This document shows positions 1 to 9,628 of a DNA stretch of 64,000 nucleotides, in pieces. The position numbers and the translations under genes were made by a program. Under the pieces are notes generated by a model, which worked only from the letters and a program-made list of their open reading frames with translations, did no database searches and was not told where the DNA came from. Origin of the DNA: Haloarcula rubripromontorii (lineage in GTDB: Archaea; Halobacteriota; Halobacteria; Halobacteriales; Haloarculaceae); the NCBI RefSeq assembly GCF_001280425.1, contig NZ_LIUF01000002.1, forward strand, positions 682,001-746,000. The letters are read 5' to 3'. Numbering within the stretch: position 1 is the first letter of the stretch; every line of letters begins with the position of its first letter.

Positions 1-127
1 GATCGATGACGAGTAATTCAACATCGTGCTCCCGGGCGAGTTCGCGGGCTGTGTAAAACATCCGGAGCTTCGCACCCCCAGTGAGCGGATACGGAAGCCG
101 AGAACAAAGTACCAGAATACGAGCCAA
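1..127 (-). CDS. Glycosyltransferase family 4, N-terminal fragment (cut by window edge)
   Basis: Only the first 42 codons are inside the window. The reading frame begins at a TTG at 127 and gives an N-terminus with the pattern ARILVLCSRLPYPLTGGAK, the Rossmann strand plus glycine-rich P-x-x-GG loop found at the start of GT-B, family 4 sugar transferases. No ATG exists in this frame upstream, so TTG is the best start, though an upstream start with a sequencing error cannot be excluded. It is divergent from the next glycosyltransferase, which supports a glycan assembly locus continuing to the left of the window. Sugar donor and acceptor are unknown. Confidence 0.6.
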   Translation of the reverse strand, partial: MARILVLCSRLPYPLTGGAKLRMFYTARELAREHDVELLVID

Positions 128-330
128 GGTGAGAGAGACTTTGCTGGAGCGGATTATGAGATTTGTGATAGCGATTTCCGTACCGGACCTCCTTCGCGAC
201 CCTAAACGGCTGATTGTCGGGCTCCGGTTCGAAATCCGAGGATGATACCCTTCCCACAGCGTAAATCTACAGTGAGAGGGACCAGTATCGCATGGACAGA
301 CATATATTTCCAAAACATCGAACCACCAGT

Positions 331-1482
331 ATGCAACTCGCTGTATTTGCTGAGGACTTCTATCCCGCGATCAACGGAGGTGCATTATTACAGTGGAGAA
401 TCTGCCAGGTCGCTGCACAAGACGGGCACGACGTCACAGTGTTCACGGCGAAGACGAGCGAGACACGATGTTTAAGCCAGGTTGATGGAGTGAAGATTCA
501 TCGACCAATGCGTGCGAAGCCAGAATCAGCAGAGGGGTATGAACCGCACGCGGTGTTGTACCGGATCGCGTTTTCGCTGTACACGTTCTTTTATGCGTAC
601 CGCTGGTTTAGTCGGAATGATGTCGACGGGATATATGCGAGTTCCCTCTCCTTACATTGGGTTGCGAAGGTACTCTCTCGGTTCAAAGACGTTCCGGTCG
701 TGAATTTCGTCGGTGGAACGCCGTCCGCGAGGTCCGAGTTCCAGTGGACGCCGAAATTTTTTCTTGAGCGTCTCAACTTCAGATTCTGGCTGGGGGACTT
801 CGTCTACTGTCAGGCCTCCCGCGTTGCGAACGTCATCCAAACGGCGGGAAACAACGTCGAAACGACACCCGGTATCGTAAACGCGGAAGCAATCCGCATG
901 GCCGACAAGTCGAGCGACAGAGAAGCTTTCCGACGCGAATGGGGGTTCGACAGCGACGACATCATTCTCAGCTTCGTAGGCAGGCTCGTCCCTCTAAAGA
1001 ACCCCGACACGGCCCTTGATATCGTCGCCGGTCTTCCCGACCGATATAAACTTGTGGTCGTCGGCGACGGACCGATGTTCGATCAGCTCGAGAATACGGT
1101 CGAACAGTGTGGGCTTTCCGACCGCATTCGCTTTACCGGTGTGTTGGAGCACGATTTGGCACTCGAAACTGTCGCAGCGACGGATGCCGTACTGCTCACG
1201 TCTGATTTCGAATCACATCCGACAGTTGTGTACGAAGGCCTCACGCTGGGGAAGCATGTGTTCGCGACGCCGGTCGGGACAATTCCAGAAACTGACTACC
1301 CACGCCTTCACGCAGGAACGGTCGACGAACTGCCTGAAATAATTCAAGAAACAGAGTGGAAACCACTCGAAACGTACGATGAGGAGGCCCTCGCAAAGTA
1401 TTCTATCGAGTCATCGACGAGAGCAATACTGGAGACCATGGAATCGCTGCGGACGACGCAGCAAAGTAGCGAGGTGGCGTGA
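331..1482 (+). CDS. Glycosyltransferase family 4 (GT-B fold)
   Basis: A 383-residue protein expected to transfer a sugar from a nucleotide-sugar donor at the cytoplasmic face of the membrane, as part of surface glycan or glycoprotein synthesis. The N-terminal domain has FAEDFYPAINGGA near residues 6-18; the C-terminal donor domain has SFVGRLVPLKNP near 214 and DFESHPTVVYEGL near 292, the E-x7-E region of family 4. The start at 331 is preferred over an in-frame ATG at 292 because homology begins here and catatattt at 301-309 fits a TATA box for a leaderless transcript. Its stop overlaps the start of the next gene by 4 bases, so the two are cotranscribed. Substrate specificity cannot be read from sequence. 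Confidence 0.85.
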   Translation: MQLAVFAEDFYPAINGGALLQWRICQVAAQDGHDVTVFTAKTSETRCLSQVDGVKIHRPMRAKPESAEGYEPHAVLYRIAFSLYTFFYAYRWFSRNDVDGIYASSLSLHWVAKVLSRFKDVPVVNFVGGTPSARSEFQWTPKFFLERLNFRFWLGDFVYCQASRVANVIQTAGNNVETTPGIVNAEAIRMADKSSDREAFRREWGFDSDDIILSFVGRLVPLKNPDTALDIVAGLPDRYKLVVVGDGPMFDQLENTVEQCGLSDRIRFTGVLEHDLALETVAATDAVLLTSDFESHPTVVYEGLTLGKHVFATPVGTIPETDYPRLHAGTVDELPEIIQETEWKPLETYDEEALAKYSIESSTRAILETMESLRTTQQSSEVA

Positions 1483-2426
1483 GATTGACGGGAAGCGTCG
1501 TTATCAGCCTCGAAGTGGAACTCGGATGGGCAAAACATGACCTCAACGAGTATGACCACCTCAGTGAAGACCGACGCACCGAAACAAGAACGCTGAGTAA
1601 TCTCTTGGACTGGTGTGAATCTGCCGAGGTCCCCATTACGTTTGATGTCGTCGGACATCTTTTGCTTGATGCGTGCGATGGCAACCATGAGGGGCGTCCT
1701 GGTGACGGGTGGTTCGATGCTGATCCGGGGACAGACGTTGAATCCGACCCTCTGTTCTATGCACCGGACATGATCGATGCAATCTGTTCGAGCCCGGTTC
1801 CCCACGACGTATGCACGCACACATTTTCGCACACGCCGTGTGGAGAGGTGACATCGGAAACGGTCGACTGGGAACTGCGACGGGCTCAGGACGCCCACGA
1901 CGAGTTTGGAATCCCGTGGTCGCGGGCGTTCGTCCCACCGCGTCACAGTTCAGCACACGAGCGTGTGCTCAAACAGAACGGTATCGACACGGTTCGCACT
2001 CCCGAACCGTGTCGGCTAATCCAGATGAACGTAGGTCGGCGCCTGTATCACAATGCTTTGTCCCCTTACCAGCCGAGTGACGGACGCATCTGTGATGGAA
2101 CTGCCGTCACACCGAGCACGCCGTACATCTCGCTCGGGTGTCCGAACCTGTCGATGGGGCAGCTCGACCCGCACCCCGTGTTCAGGCTGATCCCGGTCTC
2201 ACTTCGAAAACAGTGGCATCTCAGACGGCTCTGCCGCGGCGTCGACAGGGCAATCCAGTCGGACGCCACGCTGCACGTCTGGTCTCACCTTTGGGACCTC
2301 TCGAACGCTCACCAGCGGGACATCGTTGAGCGGTTTATTGCCTATGCTGGAGCACGACAGGAGCAGGGTGAAATCGATGTGCTGACCATGGCCGACTTCG
2401 GCCGAGTGATCAGGCAAACGAACTAA
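1479..2426 (+). CDS. Polysaccharide deacetylase-like protein (NodB-type fold)
   Basis: A 315-residue protein with the features of carbohydrate esterase family 4-like proteins in glycan clusters. It begins with a GTG that overlaps the stop of the upstream glycosyltransferase. The strand VVISLEVELGWA (residues 7-18) sits where classical enzymes have the catalytic T-F-D-D motif; HTFSH (114-118) matches the metal-binding H-S/T-x-x-H motif; FVPPRHS (151-157) resembles the third motif. The first aspartates are not canonical, so activity may be altered or the protein may act on an atypical glycan. No signal peptide is visible, which suggests action on a cytoplasmic lipid-linked precursor. Its end overlaps the convergent downstream gene by 17 bases. 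Confidence 0.7.
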   Translation: MRLTGSVVISLEVELGWAKHDLNEYDHLSEDRRTETRTLSNLLDWCESAEVPITFDVVGHLLLDACDGNHEGRPGDGWFDADPGTDVESDPLFYAPDMIDAICSSPVPHDVCTHTFSHTPCGEVTSETVDWELRRAQDAHDEFGIPWSRAFVPPRHSSAHERVLKQNGIDTVRTPEPCRLIQMNVGRRLYHNALSPYQPSDGRICDGTAVTPSTPYISLGCPNLSMGQLDPHPVFRLIPVSLRKQWHLRRLCRGVDRAIQSDATLHVWSHLWDLSNAHQRDIVERFIAYAGARQEQGEIDVLTMADFGRVIRQTN

Positions 2427-3462
2427 AGAAGTCGACGTATCTCTGGCGCAACACATCAGTTGAGAACTTTTTGACGTCATCAACCGGGAGTGACTCGAAG
2501 TGCGAAACTAAATCGAGAAACTCGTCCGCCGTGGTGAACGTGTTCTCAGTAACTGATGACACGTCACCGACATCTCGAGCAACGACCGGTGTGCCCGAAG
2601 CGAGCGACTCAAGTAGGACTCTGGGGAGGCCCTCGGTAAGAGATGGGTGGATCAGTACATTAGCGAATGTCAAATATCTTGGGACCGCTGCTGGAGCGAT
2701 TGGGCCTGTGAAAGAAACCCGATGCTCCAGCGCTGGCGGAACATCAATTGAATCTTGTTTGCTGCCGATAAACACTACATGCAGGTCTGGTCGGCGAGTA
2801 AGCAGGCGGGGGAGGGTCGCTTCGATAAACTTGGCCCCCTTCAAATCAGTTATTCTGCCGATTGATATGGCGATAGGTCCCTCGACACCGTACGGCGACT
2901 CCGTCCCGACGTTGGAAAACCGGTCTAGATTCACCGGCGTCGGGAGTTCGGCCACCTCGCGTTTGTTCGGTCCGAAAAAGAGGGACACCAACCGATCAGT
3001 CCCGGCCGAGCCAAGAGTAATATACTTTGTAGAGAGGGCGATGGGGAGATGTCCAAGCATGTTGTTGACCGCAAAGAATTTAATGCACTGTAAGTCGGAC
3101 GCGACTCGGTATTCAAAGAACCTGTCGCCGCTGTAGCGGTACACGAAGGGAACATCGTACAGGCTACCGAGTGTCGCTCCGATAGTCCCATGAATAGGCG
3201 GCTGTACGACATGTGTCAGTACATCTGGGTCGTGTGTACGGAGATATGAGTGGAGGGCTTGCATCCCGCCAACTCGGGTTGAATTGTACGCGGTCCCGTA
3301 GACCGAGAATAGTTCGTGTACGTCAGCGTTGAGTTCGTTGACCGCGGTACCGACGAGGTGGAGGTCTAGATCGTCGTTCATCATCAGACCGATATTCCTT
3401 GTCGTCAAGCCGACATTAAATGCGGTTGCAGATCCGATGTAGAAACAGGCGGTCGTTGACAT
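2410..3462 (-). CDS. Glycosyltransferase family 4 (GT-B fold)
   Basis: A 350-residue sugar transferase. The C-terminal donor-binding domain is clear: IGRITDLKGAK (201-211) and PSLTEGLPRVLLESLASGT (273-291), containing the conserved E-x7-E pair. The N-terminal acceptor domain is more divergent, as usual. It runs toward the deacetylase-like gene with a 17-base tail-to-tail overlap. An AT-rich element, ttaaataat at 3487-3495, lies about 28 bases before the start and suggests a leaderless transcript of its own. Probably part of the same surface-glycan locus; donor and acceptor are unknown. Confidence 0.85.
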   Translation of the reverse strand: MSTTACFYIGSATAFNVGLTTRNIGLMMNDDLDLHLVGTAVNELNADVHELFSVYGTAYNSTRVGGMQALHSYLRTHDPDVLTHVVQPPIHGTIGATLGSLYDVPFVYRYSGDRFFEYRVASDLQCIKFFAVNNMLGHLPIALSTKYITLGSAGTDRLVSLFFGPNKREVAELPTPVNLDRFSNVGTESPYGVEGPIAISIGRITDLKGAKFIEATLPRLLTRRPDLHVVFIGSKQDSIDVPPALEHRVSFTGPIAPAAVPRYLTFANVLIHPSLTEGLPRVLLESLASGTPVVARDVGDVSSVTENTFTTADEFLDLVSHFESLPVDDVKKFSTDVLRQRYVDFFSSFA

Positions 3463-3838
3463 GGTGCAGTATCGTCGGTCTAAGAATTAAATAATGATTG
3501 ATTTCACTACAGGCATATGAGAACGTGGGCTCTCACTAATCAGTCAACACTGAACAGAGAATAATAATAGTATGCAGAGCCGACGGTGTTGGATTGAATA
3601 TCTAACCGTTTCAGCTGTTTCGAGAATTGGCAGAATAGTGCAACAACGGGGGGAACGAACAATCTAGACCATCGTCAAATCGGGAGGTTGGAGTCAATAG
3701 TTCTGTTCAGTTCAGCCCTCTGCTGGAGTTTTACCATTGACCACCTGAATTGACCATTATCCATCAATAACGTAACGTATTTATTCAGTGGCATCAATCA
3801 ATTACGATAATGAATAGCACCTTAAGTGACGAAGATTT

Positions 3839-3847
3839 GAATATATC
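3839..3847. repeat. Target site duplication of the IS5-family element (partner at 4786-4794)
   Basis: The 9-mer gaatatatc occurs at 3839-3847 and again at 4786-4794, immediately outside the two terminal inverted repeats. Perfect identity of the two copies indicates that the element arrived by transposition and that neither edge has since decayed. Confidence 0.85.
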
Positions 3848-4785
3848 GGCCGTGGTGAATCGCCAGACGTGGTTCGATTTCACTGTTTTAGAGATTGCTT
3901 GATGTTGTGAACCGCACACATCAGGACGAGTTCACGAAATTCACCGTACCAAGTTCGCGCACGCACGGCGTCGCCGAGCGTGCGCTTGATCGTGGAGAAG
4001 ACGGTCTCACACATCGCTCGTTGGCGGTATCGAGGCCCATCGATCCGCGCGTTGTGCGCGTGATCGATGGGTCGGAACTCACGATGTTTGATCAGCGGTC
4101 TCACGCCCTCTTCGCGGAGTTTGTCGCGTAAATCCATCCAGTCGTAGCCTTTGTCCGCAGCGAGGCTGGCGAGGTCGCCCGCGTTGCGGCGGGCGACCTG
4201 CCAGCCGAGCTGTGTGTCGTGGCGTTTCTCGGTCGTACAGTGAACGTCCAGAATCGCTTGGCTTTTTGTGTCGACGAGAGCTGTCGCTTTGAGCGTCTGT
4301 ACTCGGTAATTCGTCCGACGGCAGTAATGTTTGCTAGCGTTTTCGCGGTCGAAGAATGTCGCGTCAATGGCGGCGTGACCGGATGGCTCGTGCTCCTGCG
4401 CCGACAGGCGCAGCAGCACTCGCCAGAGCGCTGTCTTGATTCTATCAAACCACTTGACTAGCGTGGAGTGGTCGGGGAGATCGGCCGGTTTGAGGCCGAT
4501 CTCCCCGAGTATTTGTGGCATCTCACTCAGCAAATCGAGTGCTTCTCGGTAGGATTTCTCCAGGTAAACCCGCAGACAGTGCAGCGACACCACCGCATAC
4601 TCGGCGAAGCCGCCACCCCCTTCGGGGGCGGCGACTTCGCCTCGCTCACCAACAGCATTTTTAGCTAACTGGACCGCTTTGTTTGTGAAGCGGGAGATCT
4701 TCGACATAGAGCATCGGCGGTTTCCCGCTTCATTCCACTAGTTCTAACGGTCGAAGCCGACGCTGTCCAGCGATTCACCAGAGCC
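3848..4785 (-). mobile_element. Complete IS5-family insertion sequence, 938 bp
   Basis: The ends are 21-bp imperfect inverted repeats: GGCCGTGGTGAATCGCCAGA(C) at 3848-3868 and, on the opposite strand, GGCTCTGGTGAATCGCTGGA(C) from 4785 back to 4765, matching at 17 of 21 positions. A 9-bp direct repeat flanks them. One transposase gene fills the element. Tips beginning GGC and a 9-bp duplication resemble the IS903 group within IS5, but the group is an inference; ISfinder would settle it. Because gene, ends and duplication are intact, the element may still be active. Confidence 0.9.
3880..4707 (-). CDS. IS5-family DDE transposase
   Basis: A 275-residue transposase that cuts and joins the ends of the surrounding IS. 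The RNase H-like catalytic triad is visible as D115 in AIDATFFDR, D185 in LAADKGYDW and E234 in CETVFSTIKR, the last within the Y/R-x2-E-x3-F-x2-K-R type signature of the family. The N-terminal 100 residues are the helical DNA-binding part. No frameshift or internal stop is seen, so the enzyme looks functional. The coding strand opposes the flanking stress protein gene. The whole gene lies between the terminal repeats. Confidence 0.93.
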   Translation of the reverse strand: MSKISRFTNKAVQLAKNAVGERGEVAAPEGGGGFAEYAVVSLHCLRVYLEKSYREALDLLSEMPQILGEIGLKPADLPDHSTLVKWFDRIKTALWRVLLRLSAQEHEPSGHAAIDATFFDRENASKHYCRRTNYRVQTLKATALVDTKSQAILDVHCTTEKRHDTQLGWQVARRNAGDLASLAADKGYDWMDLRDKLREEGVRPLIKHREFRPIDHAHNARIDGPRYRQRAMCETVFSTIKRTLGDAVRARTWYGEFRELVLMCAVHNIKQSLKQ

Positions 4786-4885
4786 GAATATATCTAATCG
4801 GCCACTCTCAACTGCCGGATTTCTAATAACCTGAGAACCACGACTGCAGTTTATTTACTGACAGCAACGAGCTGTAAACACAGCA

Positions 4886-5788
4886 ATGTTCGACTCAATC
4901 TTGGTTCCGACCGATGGCAGCGAACACGCGACCCGGGCCGCTGAACACGGGGCAGCGCTTTCGCGTGCGTTCAGCGCGACCCTGCACGTCATGGCTGTCA
5001 TCGATACGCGAACGGCAGGCGGACCATTCAGCAGCGGCGAACTCGACGACGAGACACGCGACCGTATGACGGCTGACGCCGAAGAAACGGTCACAGCTAT
5101 CACAGACGCGGTAGACGCCACTGGAACGGTACAGACGACTATCCGCACGGGCAATCCTGCTGACGAGATCTGTGCATACCGCGACGAGCGCGATATCGAC
5201 CTGATTGCGATGGGAACGCACGGACGTACCGGTGTCGGCCGATATCTCGCCGGGAGCGTGACAGAGAGCGTTGTCCGGCAGGCCGATGTCCCCGTTTTTA
5301 CCGTCCGCGCCACCGAACAGAGTCGCGCCACCGACTCCTATGACGACATTCTCATCCCGACGGACGGAAGCACGTCCGCAACGGCCGCTGTCGAACCGGC
5401 TTGCGAGATCGCAGCACAGTTCGACTCCCGCGTTCACGTTTTGAACGTCGTCAACCTCGGCGATGTTGCGACCGGTTCGGAATACACACTGCCGAAAGAC
5501 CTGATCGATACTCTGGAATCACAGGGTGAGAAAGTGACCGAGCGAATTGCAGCGCGAGCACGCGACTCCGGCGTGGACGCTGTCACAGCGGTCGTCGATG
5601 GATTCCCGGCGGCAGATATTCTCGATTACGCCGAGGAGAACGATGTCGATCTCATTGCGATGGGAACGGCCGGTCGGACTGGGCTTAATCGGTTCCTCAT
5701 GGGCAGCACGACGGAACGGGTCATCAGACACGCTGACATGCCTGTGCTGGCAGTCAATGCCCGAGACCAGCGTGGCGACGCCACCTGA
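4886..5788 (+). CDS. Tandem universal stress protein (two UspA domains)
   Basis: A 300-residue cytoplasmic protein made of two UspA domains, about residues 1-145 and 150-300. Each has the ATP-binding loop G-x2-G-x9-G-S/T: GTHGRTGVGRYLAGS (110-124) and GTAGRTGLNRFLMGS (260-274), and each starts with the I-L-V/I-P-T-D-G-S strand. Such proteins bind ATP and help in survival of stress, but the molecular role is generally unknown. A TATA-like gtttatttac near 4850 precedes the ATG. It leads a same-strand group with the FMN-binding protein and the P-type ATPase, each with its own upstream spacing. Confidence 0.92.
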   Translation: MFDSILVPTDGSEHATRAAEHGAALSRAFSATLHVMAVIDTRTAGGPFSSGELDDETRDRMTADAEETVTAITDAVDATGTVQTTIRTGNPADEICAYRDERDIDLIAMGTHGRTGVGRYLAGSVTESVVRQADVPVFTVRATEQSRATDSYDDILIPTDGSTSATAAVEPACEIAAQFDSRVHVLNVVNLGDVATGSEYTLPKDLIDTLESQGEKVTERIAARARDSGVDAVTAVVDGFPAADILDYAEENDVDLIAMGTAGRTGLNRFLMGSTTERVIRHADMPVLAVNARDQRGDAT

Positions 5789-5915
5789 AAACAGCGTCAT
5801 GCGGTCCTGTCTGCCGGCGTCTGACTGCGGACGGCGTCAGCCAGGTCCCCAGCGAGCCAGCAGGCAGATGCGGCTCGACCATGCACTTATTGCTGTTCCT
5901 TTCGTGACAGTAACT

Positions 5916-6350
5916 ATGTCCGCGGACAACCCGGTTACGATGACGGACGAGGAACGGGACGCGCTTCTGGACAACGGGGGGACGGGCGTCCTCTCGCTCG
6001 CCGCCGGTGACGCACCGCCCCACTCGGTTCCGGTATCATACGGGTACGACGCGCCGACTACCACCTTCTATTTCCGGCTGGCTGTCGGCGCTGAGAAGTC
6101 GAAGGGCGAACTCAGTGACCGCCCGGCGACGTTTGTGACCTATCGTGAGACGGATACTGGGTGGCAGAGTGTGGCCGCCAGCGGTCGACTTGAAGACGTC
6201 GAACGGGAGGGAATTGAGACGGAAACGCTGGAGGGACTCGAACACGTCGACATTCCGCTGATCGACATCTTCGAACGCCCGCTCCGCGAGGTGACATTTG
6301 AATTCTACCGCCTCGTCCCGGATGACCTCACGGGACGAACCGAACCCTGA
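5916..6350 (+). CDS. Pyridoxamine 5'-phosphate oxidase-like FMN-binding protein
   Basis: A 144-residue split-barrel flavin-binding protein of the pyridoxamine oxidase-related family. Visible features are the N-terminal helix MTDEERDALLDNGGTGVLSLA, the barrel strand HSVPVSYGYD and the later FATFVT-type strand (RPATFVTYRE), with a C-terminal EFYRLVPDDLTGR. Such small proteins bind FMN, heme or F420 and reduce or sequester small molecules; the substrate is unknown. The start at 5916 is chosen because cttattg near 5886 gives a TATA at the leaderless distance; the longer frame upstream overlaps the stress protein gene and is not homologous. It sits between stress and ion-transport genes. Confidence 0.8.
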   Translation: MSADNPVTMTDEERDALLDNGGTGVLSLAAGDAPPHSVPVSYGYDAPTTTFYFRLAVGAEKSKGELSDRPATFVTYRETDTGWQSVAASGRLEDVEREGIETETLEGLEHVDIPLIDIFERPLREVTFEFYRLVPDDLTGRTEP

Positions 6351-6500
6351 CGCGAGACAGCTCTCAGTAGTATCGGTCCAGTGTGGTTATGGCTATAACC
6401 CGTTTGATGCGTCCTTTCTTCGTCGAAACCACCGTCACAACGAAGCACTGCCGTACTGCGGAGGCAAACTCATATCAACATAGCGGTAGATCAGCCGTCC

Positions 6501-9086
6501 ATGTCCGAAGCCGCCCACACGAAACCGACTGCCGACGTTCTTTCCGGACTGGACAGCGAGTCGGCTGGGCTATCGGCGTCAGAAGCCCGCTCTCGGCGCG
6601 ACAGACACGGCGAGAACGAAATCACGCAGGGGAGCAAACGGACACCACTCGATATCGCTGTTGCACAGTTCGACAGCGCCCTTATCTGGGTTCTCGTTGC
6701 GGCCGCGATACTGTCCGTGTGGGCGGGACACGCTGTCGACGCAGTACTGATAGCCGTGATTGTACTCGGGAACGGCCTGTTCGGCTTCGTACAGGACTAC
6801 CGTGCAGAGGGGACGCTCGAATCCTTGCGAGAACTGACCGCTCCAACCGCGACAGTCAGGCGCGACGGCCAATCTGTCGAGGTCGACGCAACCGAACTCG
6901 TTCCGGGTGACGTTATCGAACTGGAGAGCGGTGCTGTCGTTCCCGCCGACGGTCGGCTGATTGACTGTCAGTCCTTGGAAGTAGACGAAGCAGCGCTCAC
7001 TGGTGAGAGTACGCCGGTCGCGAAGGGAACTGAGCCGGTTGGAGCCGATACACCGCTTGCTGAGCGCGAATCGATGGTGTACAAGGGGACGAACGTCACG
7101 CGCGGCTCGGCCGTTGCTGTCATCACGACAACCGGGATGAACACTGAGGTCGGGTCTATCGCCCGCCAGCTCGCGGGCACGGAGGAAACTGACACACCAC
7201 TCCAGACTGAACTCGACACACTCGGGCGGACACTCGGTATCGGTGTGATAGCCCTTGCTGCGCTCGTGGTCCCACTTCTCGTCCTCCAGGGGACCGAGCT
7301 GGTTCAGGCGGCACTCACCGCGATATCGCTCGCGGTGGCTGCGGTTCCGGAAGGCCTTCCAGCGGTGGTGACGCTAACGCTGGCCCTCGGTGTTCGGAAA
7401 ATGGCCGACGAGAACGCGCTCGTGCGGCGCTTGCCCGCCGTCGAGGCGCTGGGCGCCGTCGATGTCATCTGTACGGACAAAACCGGGACGCTGACCGAGG
7501 GCCGAATGTCAGTTAGTCAGATCTGGGTCAACAACGCTGTTGTCGACACTGACGAGATCGACGGGGAATCCTTGCCGGACCGCGTTGCCAAAGTACTCCG
7601 TGCAGGGACACTGTGTAGCGATGCGACGCTCGAAGCGGGCGACCCGACCGAGCGGGCCATTGTCATGGCGGCTGATGAAGCCGGAATCGACGTCGAACGT
7701 CTCCGTGAAGCGAACCCGAGAACAGACGAAATCCCGTTCTCCTCGGAACGCAAGTGGATGGGCACCATGCACGATGACATGGTCTACGTCAAAGGTGCGC
7801 CTGAAGTCATCCTCTCGAAGTGTGCCCGTGTCCTCACCGACACTGGACCGGCGGACCTGACGGCCGACAGAGCCGAGCAGATCAGGGAACAGGTCGGTAC
7901 GTTCGCTGATGACGCGCTCAGGGTACTCGCAGTGGCGTACTCAGCGGATGCCGGCGTGGTCGAACGCGATGACACAACCGGGCAGGCCGCCGATGTCAGT
8001 GACGACCTGATCTTCGCTGGGCTGATCGGCATGATCGACCCGGCCCGTGAGGAGGTGGCCGACGCGATTGCGGCGACCGAGCGTGCCGGCGTTGGCGTGA
8101 AGATGGTAACCGGCGACAACGTCCGGACCGCCGCGGCCATCGCCGGCGAACTCGGGATCGGCCAGCGCGTGATGGAGGGCCGCGACGTCGAGGACTGTTC
8201 TGCGGAAGCGCTCCGTGACCGTGTCGAGTCTGTAGACGTGTTCGCACGCACGTCTCCGGAGCACAAAGTACGGATTCTGCAAGCGTTGCAGGCGAACGGT
8301 CATACTGTCGCAATGACTGGCGACGGTGTCAACGACGCACCGGCGCTGAAAAACGCCGATATCGGCGTCGCGATGGGCGTCCGCGGAACTGACGTTGCCA
8401 AACAGGCCAGCGACGTTATCTTGCTGGACGATAACTACGCGACAATCGAGCGGGCAATCGAGCGCGGGCGGGCGATCTTCGACAACGTCTGGAAGTTCGT
8501 CGGCTATCTGCTGAGTGCCAATATCGCAGAAGTGGCTATCGTCTTTCTCGCCTCGCTCTTTGGCTACCTCGTCTTGCCGGCGGTGCAGTTGCTGTGGATT
8601 AATCTCCTGACTGACGGACTGCCAGCGCTCGCGCTCGGGGCCGACCCGAAAAGCGATGACGTGATGCAGCGGCCGCCCAGAGACCCGGGCCGGGGCATCA
8701 TCGACCGCGAGATGCTCGCCCTCATCGGGGGAACAGGCGTCATTTCGACAGCCGTAATGCTCGGGCTGCTACTGGTCACGCTTGCCGGCGCATCCACAGT
8801 CACGCCGTACGCGATGACGATGGTATTCACCGGGTTTGTCTTCCTCGAATTCGAGAAACTGCACGTGATTCGCTGGCTCCGGGAGACACCGCCACTCTCG
8901 AATCGGTGGCTGGCGTCCGCAGTTTGTGGGTCGATACTCCTGCAGCTTGCCGTCCTCTACACCCCACTCAACACATACTTCGGGACGGTCCCGCTCGGTC
9001 TCGCCGACTGGGGATTGATTGGTGGAGTCCTCCTCCTCGCTCTGCCGCTGTACCTCGCTGTCGCCAGCGGTGTGAAGCGCCTCTAA
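6501..9086 (+). CDS. P-type cation-transporting ATPase, Ca2+-pump type (P2A)
   Basis: An 861-residue membrane pump coupling ATP hydrolysis to cation export. It has the actuator motif TGES (167-170), phosphorylation site DKTGTLT with Asp326, and hinge motif GDGVNDAP near 605. The M4 sequence [10 protein letters not shown] (282-291) and M6 sequence [13 protein letters not shown] near 700 match the ion sites of SERCA/PMR1-type calcium pumps rather than heavy-metal pumps, and no N-terminal metal-binding domain is present. Ten membrane segments are expected. Calcium is therefore the best guess; sodium or another divalent ion is possible. Length is normal for bacterial and archaeal members. It follows stress-related genes on the same strand. 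Confidence 0.92.
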   Translation: MSEAAHTKPTADVLSGLDSESAGLSASEARSRRDRHGENEITQGSKRTPLDIAVAQFDSALIWVLVAAAILSVWAGHAVDAVLIAVIVLGNGLFGFVQDYRAEGTLESLRELTAPTATVRRDGQSVEVDATELVPGDVIELESGAVVPADGRLIDCQSLEVDEAALTGESTPVAKGTEPVGADTPLAERESMVYKGTNVTRGSAVAVITTTGMNTEVGSIARQLAGTEETDTPLQTELDTLGRTLGIGVIALAALVVPLLVLQGTELVQAALTAISLAVAAVPEGLPAVVTLTLALGVRKMADENALVRRLPAVEALGAVDVICTDKTGTLTEGRMSVSQIWVNNAVVDTDEIDGESLPDRVAKVLRAGTLCSDATLEAGDPTERAIVMAADEAGIDVERLREANPRTDEIPFSSERKWMGTMHDDMVYVKGAPEVILSKCARVLTDTGPADLTADRAEQIREQVGTFADDALRVLAVAYSADAGVVERDDTTGQAADVSDDLIFAGLIGMIDPAREEVADAIAATERAGVGVKMVTGDNVRTAAAIAGELGIGQRVMEGRDVEDCSAEALRDRVESVDVFARTSPEHKVRILQALQANGHTVAMTGDGVNDAPALKNADIGVAMGVRGTDVAKQASDVILLDDNYATIERAIERGRAIFDNVWKFVGYLLSANIAEVAIVFLASLFGYLVLPAVQLLWINLLTDGLPALALGADPKSDDVMQRPPRDPGRGIIDREMLALIGGTGVISTAVMLGLLLVTLAGASTVTPYAMTMVFTGFVFLEFEKLHVIRWLRETPPLSNRWLASAVCGSILLQLAVLYTPLNTYFGTVPLGLADWGLIGGVLLLALPLYLAVASGVKRL

Positions 9087-9127
9087 CGAGACTATATTCG
9101 GCGATTGATCTCGCGAGCCGATAGCAA

Positions 9128-9133
9128 TTTTTT
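9128..9133 (+). terminator. T-rich transcription terminator
   Basis: A run of six T residues lies about 40 bases after the ATPase stop codon, the usual form of an archaeal intrinsic terminator. No stem-loop is needed in Archaea. Confidence 0.4.
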
Positions 9134-9628
9134 GCCCCCAGTCGGGTTCTTAGCGGTTCAGTGTGAGTGTCCCGAGAGTACCCATGCATCGAAGACCACC
9201 AACGGCGATCGGAGAACACCAATCAGCATTTAGCGAATCGCAGCTCCAAGACCTCACAGTCCACGCCGAGGGGACCGTAGATCGACTTCGGCGAGTGAGC
9301 GAAACTGCGAAGCCGATTGTCTCAGAACAGTTGAGGTTGAGCCGATGGGGCCGGTTGTGGAGTTGAAAGCGCGATTATAAACGTCACCGCCAAGCGAGGA
9401 CTCACAGTGATATTGCCGGTTGTCTCGGTACCACCGACGAATCGTCGTCGGATGATACCACCCTTCCGTATCAATCTAATAAAGATTCAATGATAGAAGA
9501 TGACGACCTGTCTCACGACTGCGAGTTGGGCCCCGAGGCAATCTTCGGAACACACCTTCGAAGGCGTCCTGTTCACCGACGAGAGGAAACCCCGGTGAAC
9601 GTGCTCACCGGAGCGAACGAATAGCAAA
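9134..9628. other. Non-coding, decayed region
   Basis: Nearly 500 bases with only short frames in any direction. A minus-strand frame near 9376-9478 reads WYHPTTIRRWYRDNRQYH, rich in aromatic and basic residues as in transposase or integrase remnants, but I cannot assign it. Debris of mobile elements begins just to the right, so this is probably decayed accessory DNA. Confidence 0.5.

Larger units (their letters stand above)
3810..4834 (+). pseudogene. Small ORF interrupted by the IS element (tentative)
   Basis: If the IS and one copy of its 9-bp target duplication are removed, an ATG at 3810 reads in frame across the insertion point to a TGA at 4832-4834, giving a 25-residue peptide starting MNSTLSDEDLNIS. 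A TATA-like tatttatt at 3778-3785 lies about 28 bases upstream of the ATG, the leaderless spacing of this genome. The peptide matches no family I recognise. It may be a real small gene, a decayed gene, or chance. The sequence from 3463 to 3809 otherwise holds only the promoter of the gene on its left. Confidence 0.25.

Noticed and set aside
9333-9348. The 16-mer gaggttgagccgatgg occurs here and again at 26445-26460, near gene ends.
   Set aside because: In 64 kb roughly 0.5 chance exact repeats of 16 bases are expected, and the flanks do not match beyond one or two bases, so no shared element is supported.
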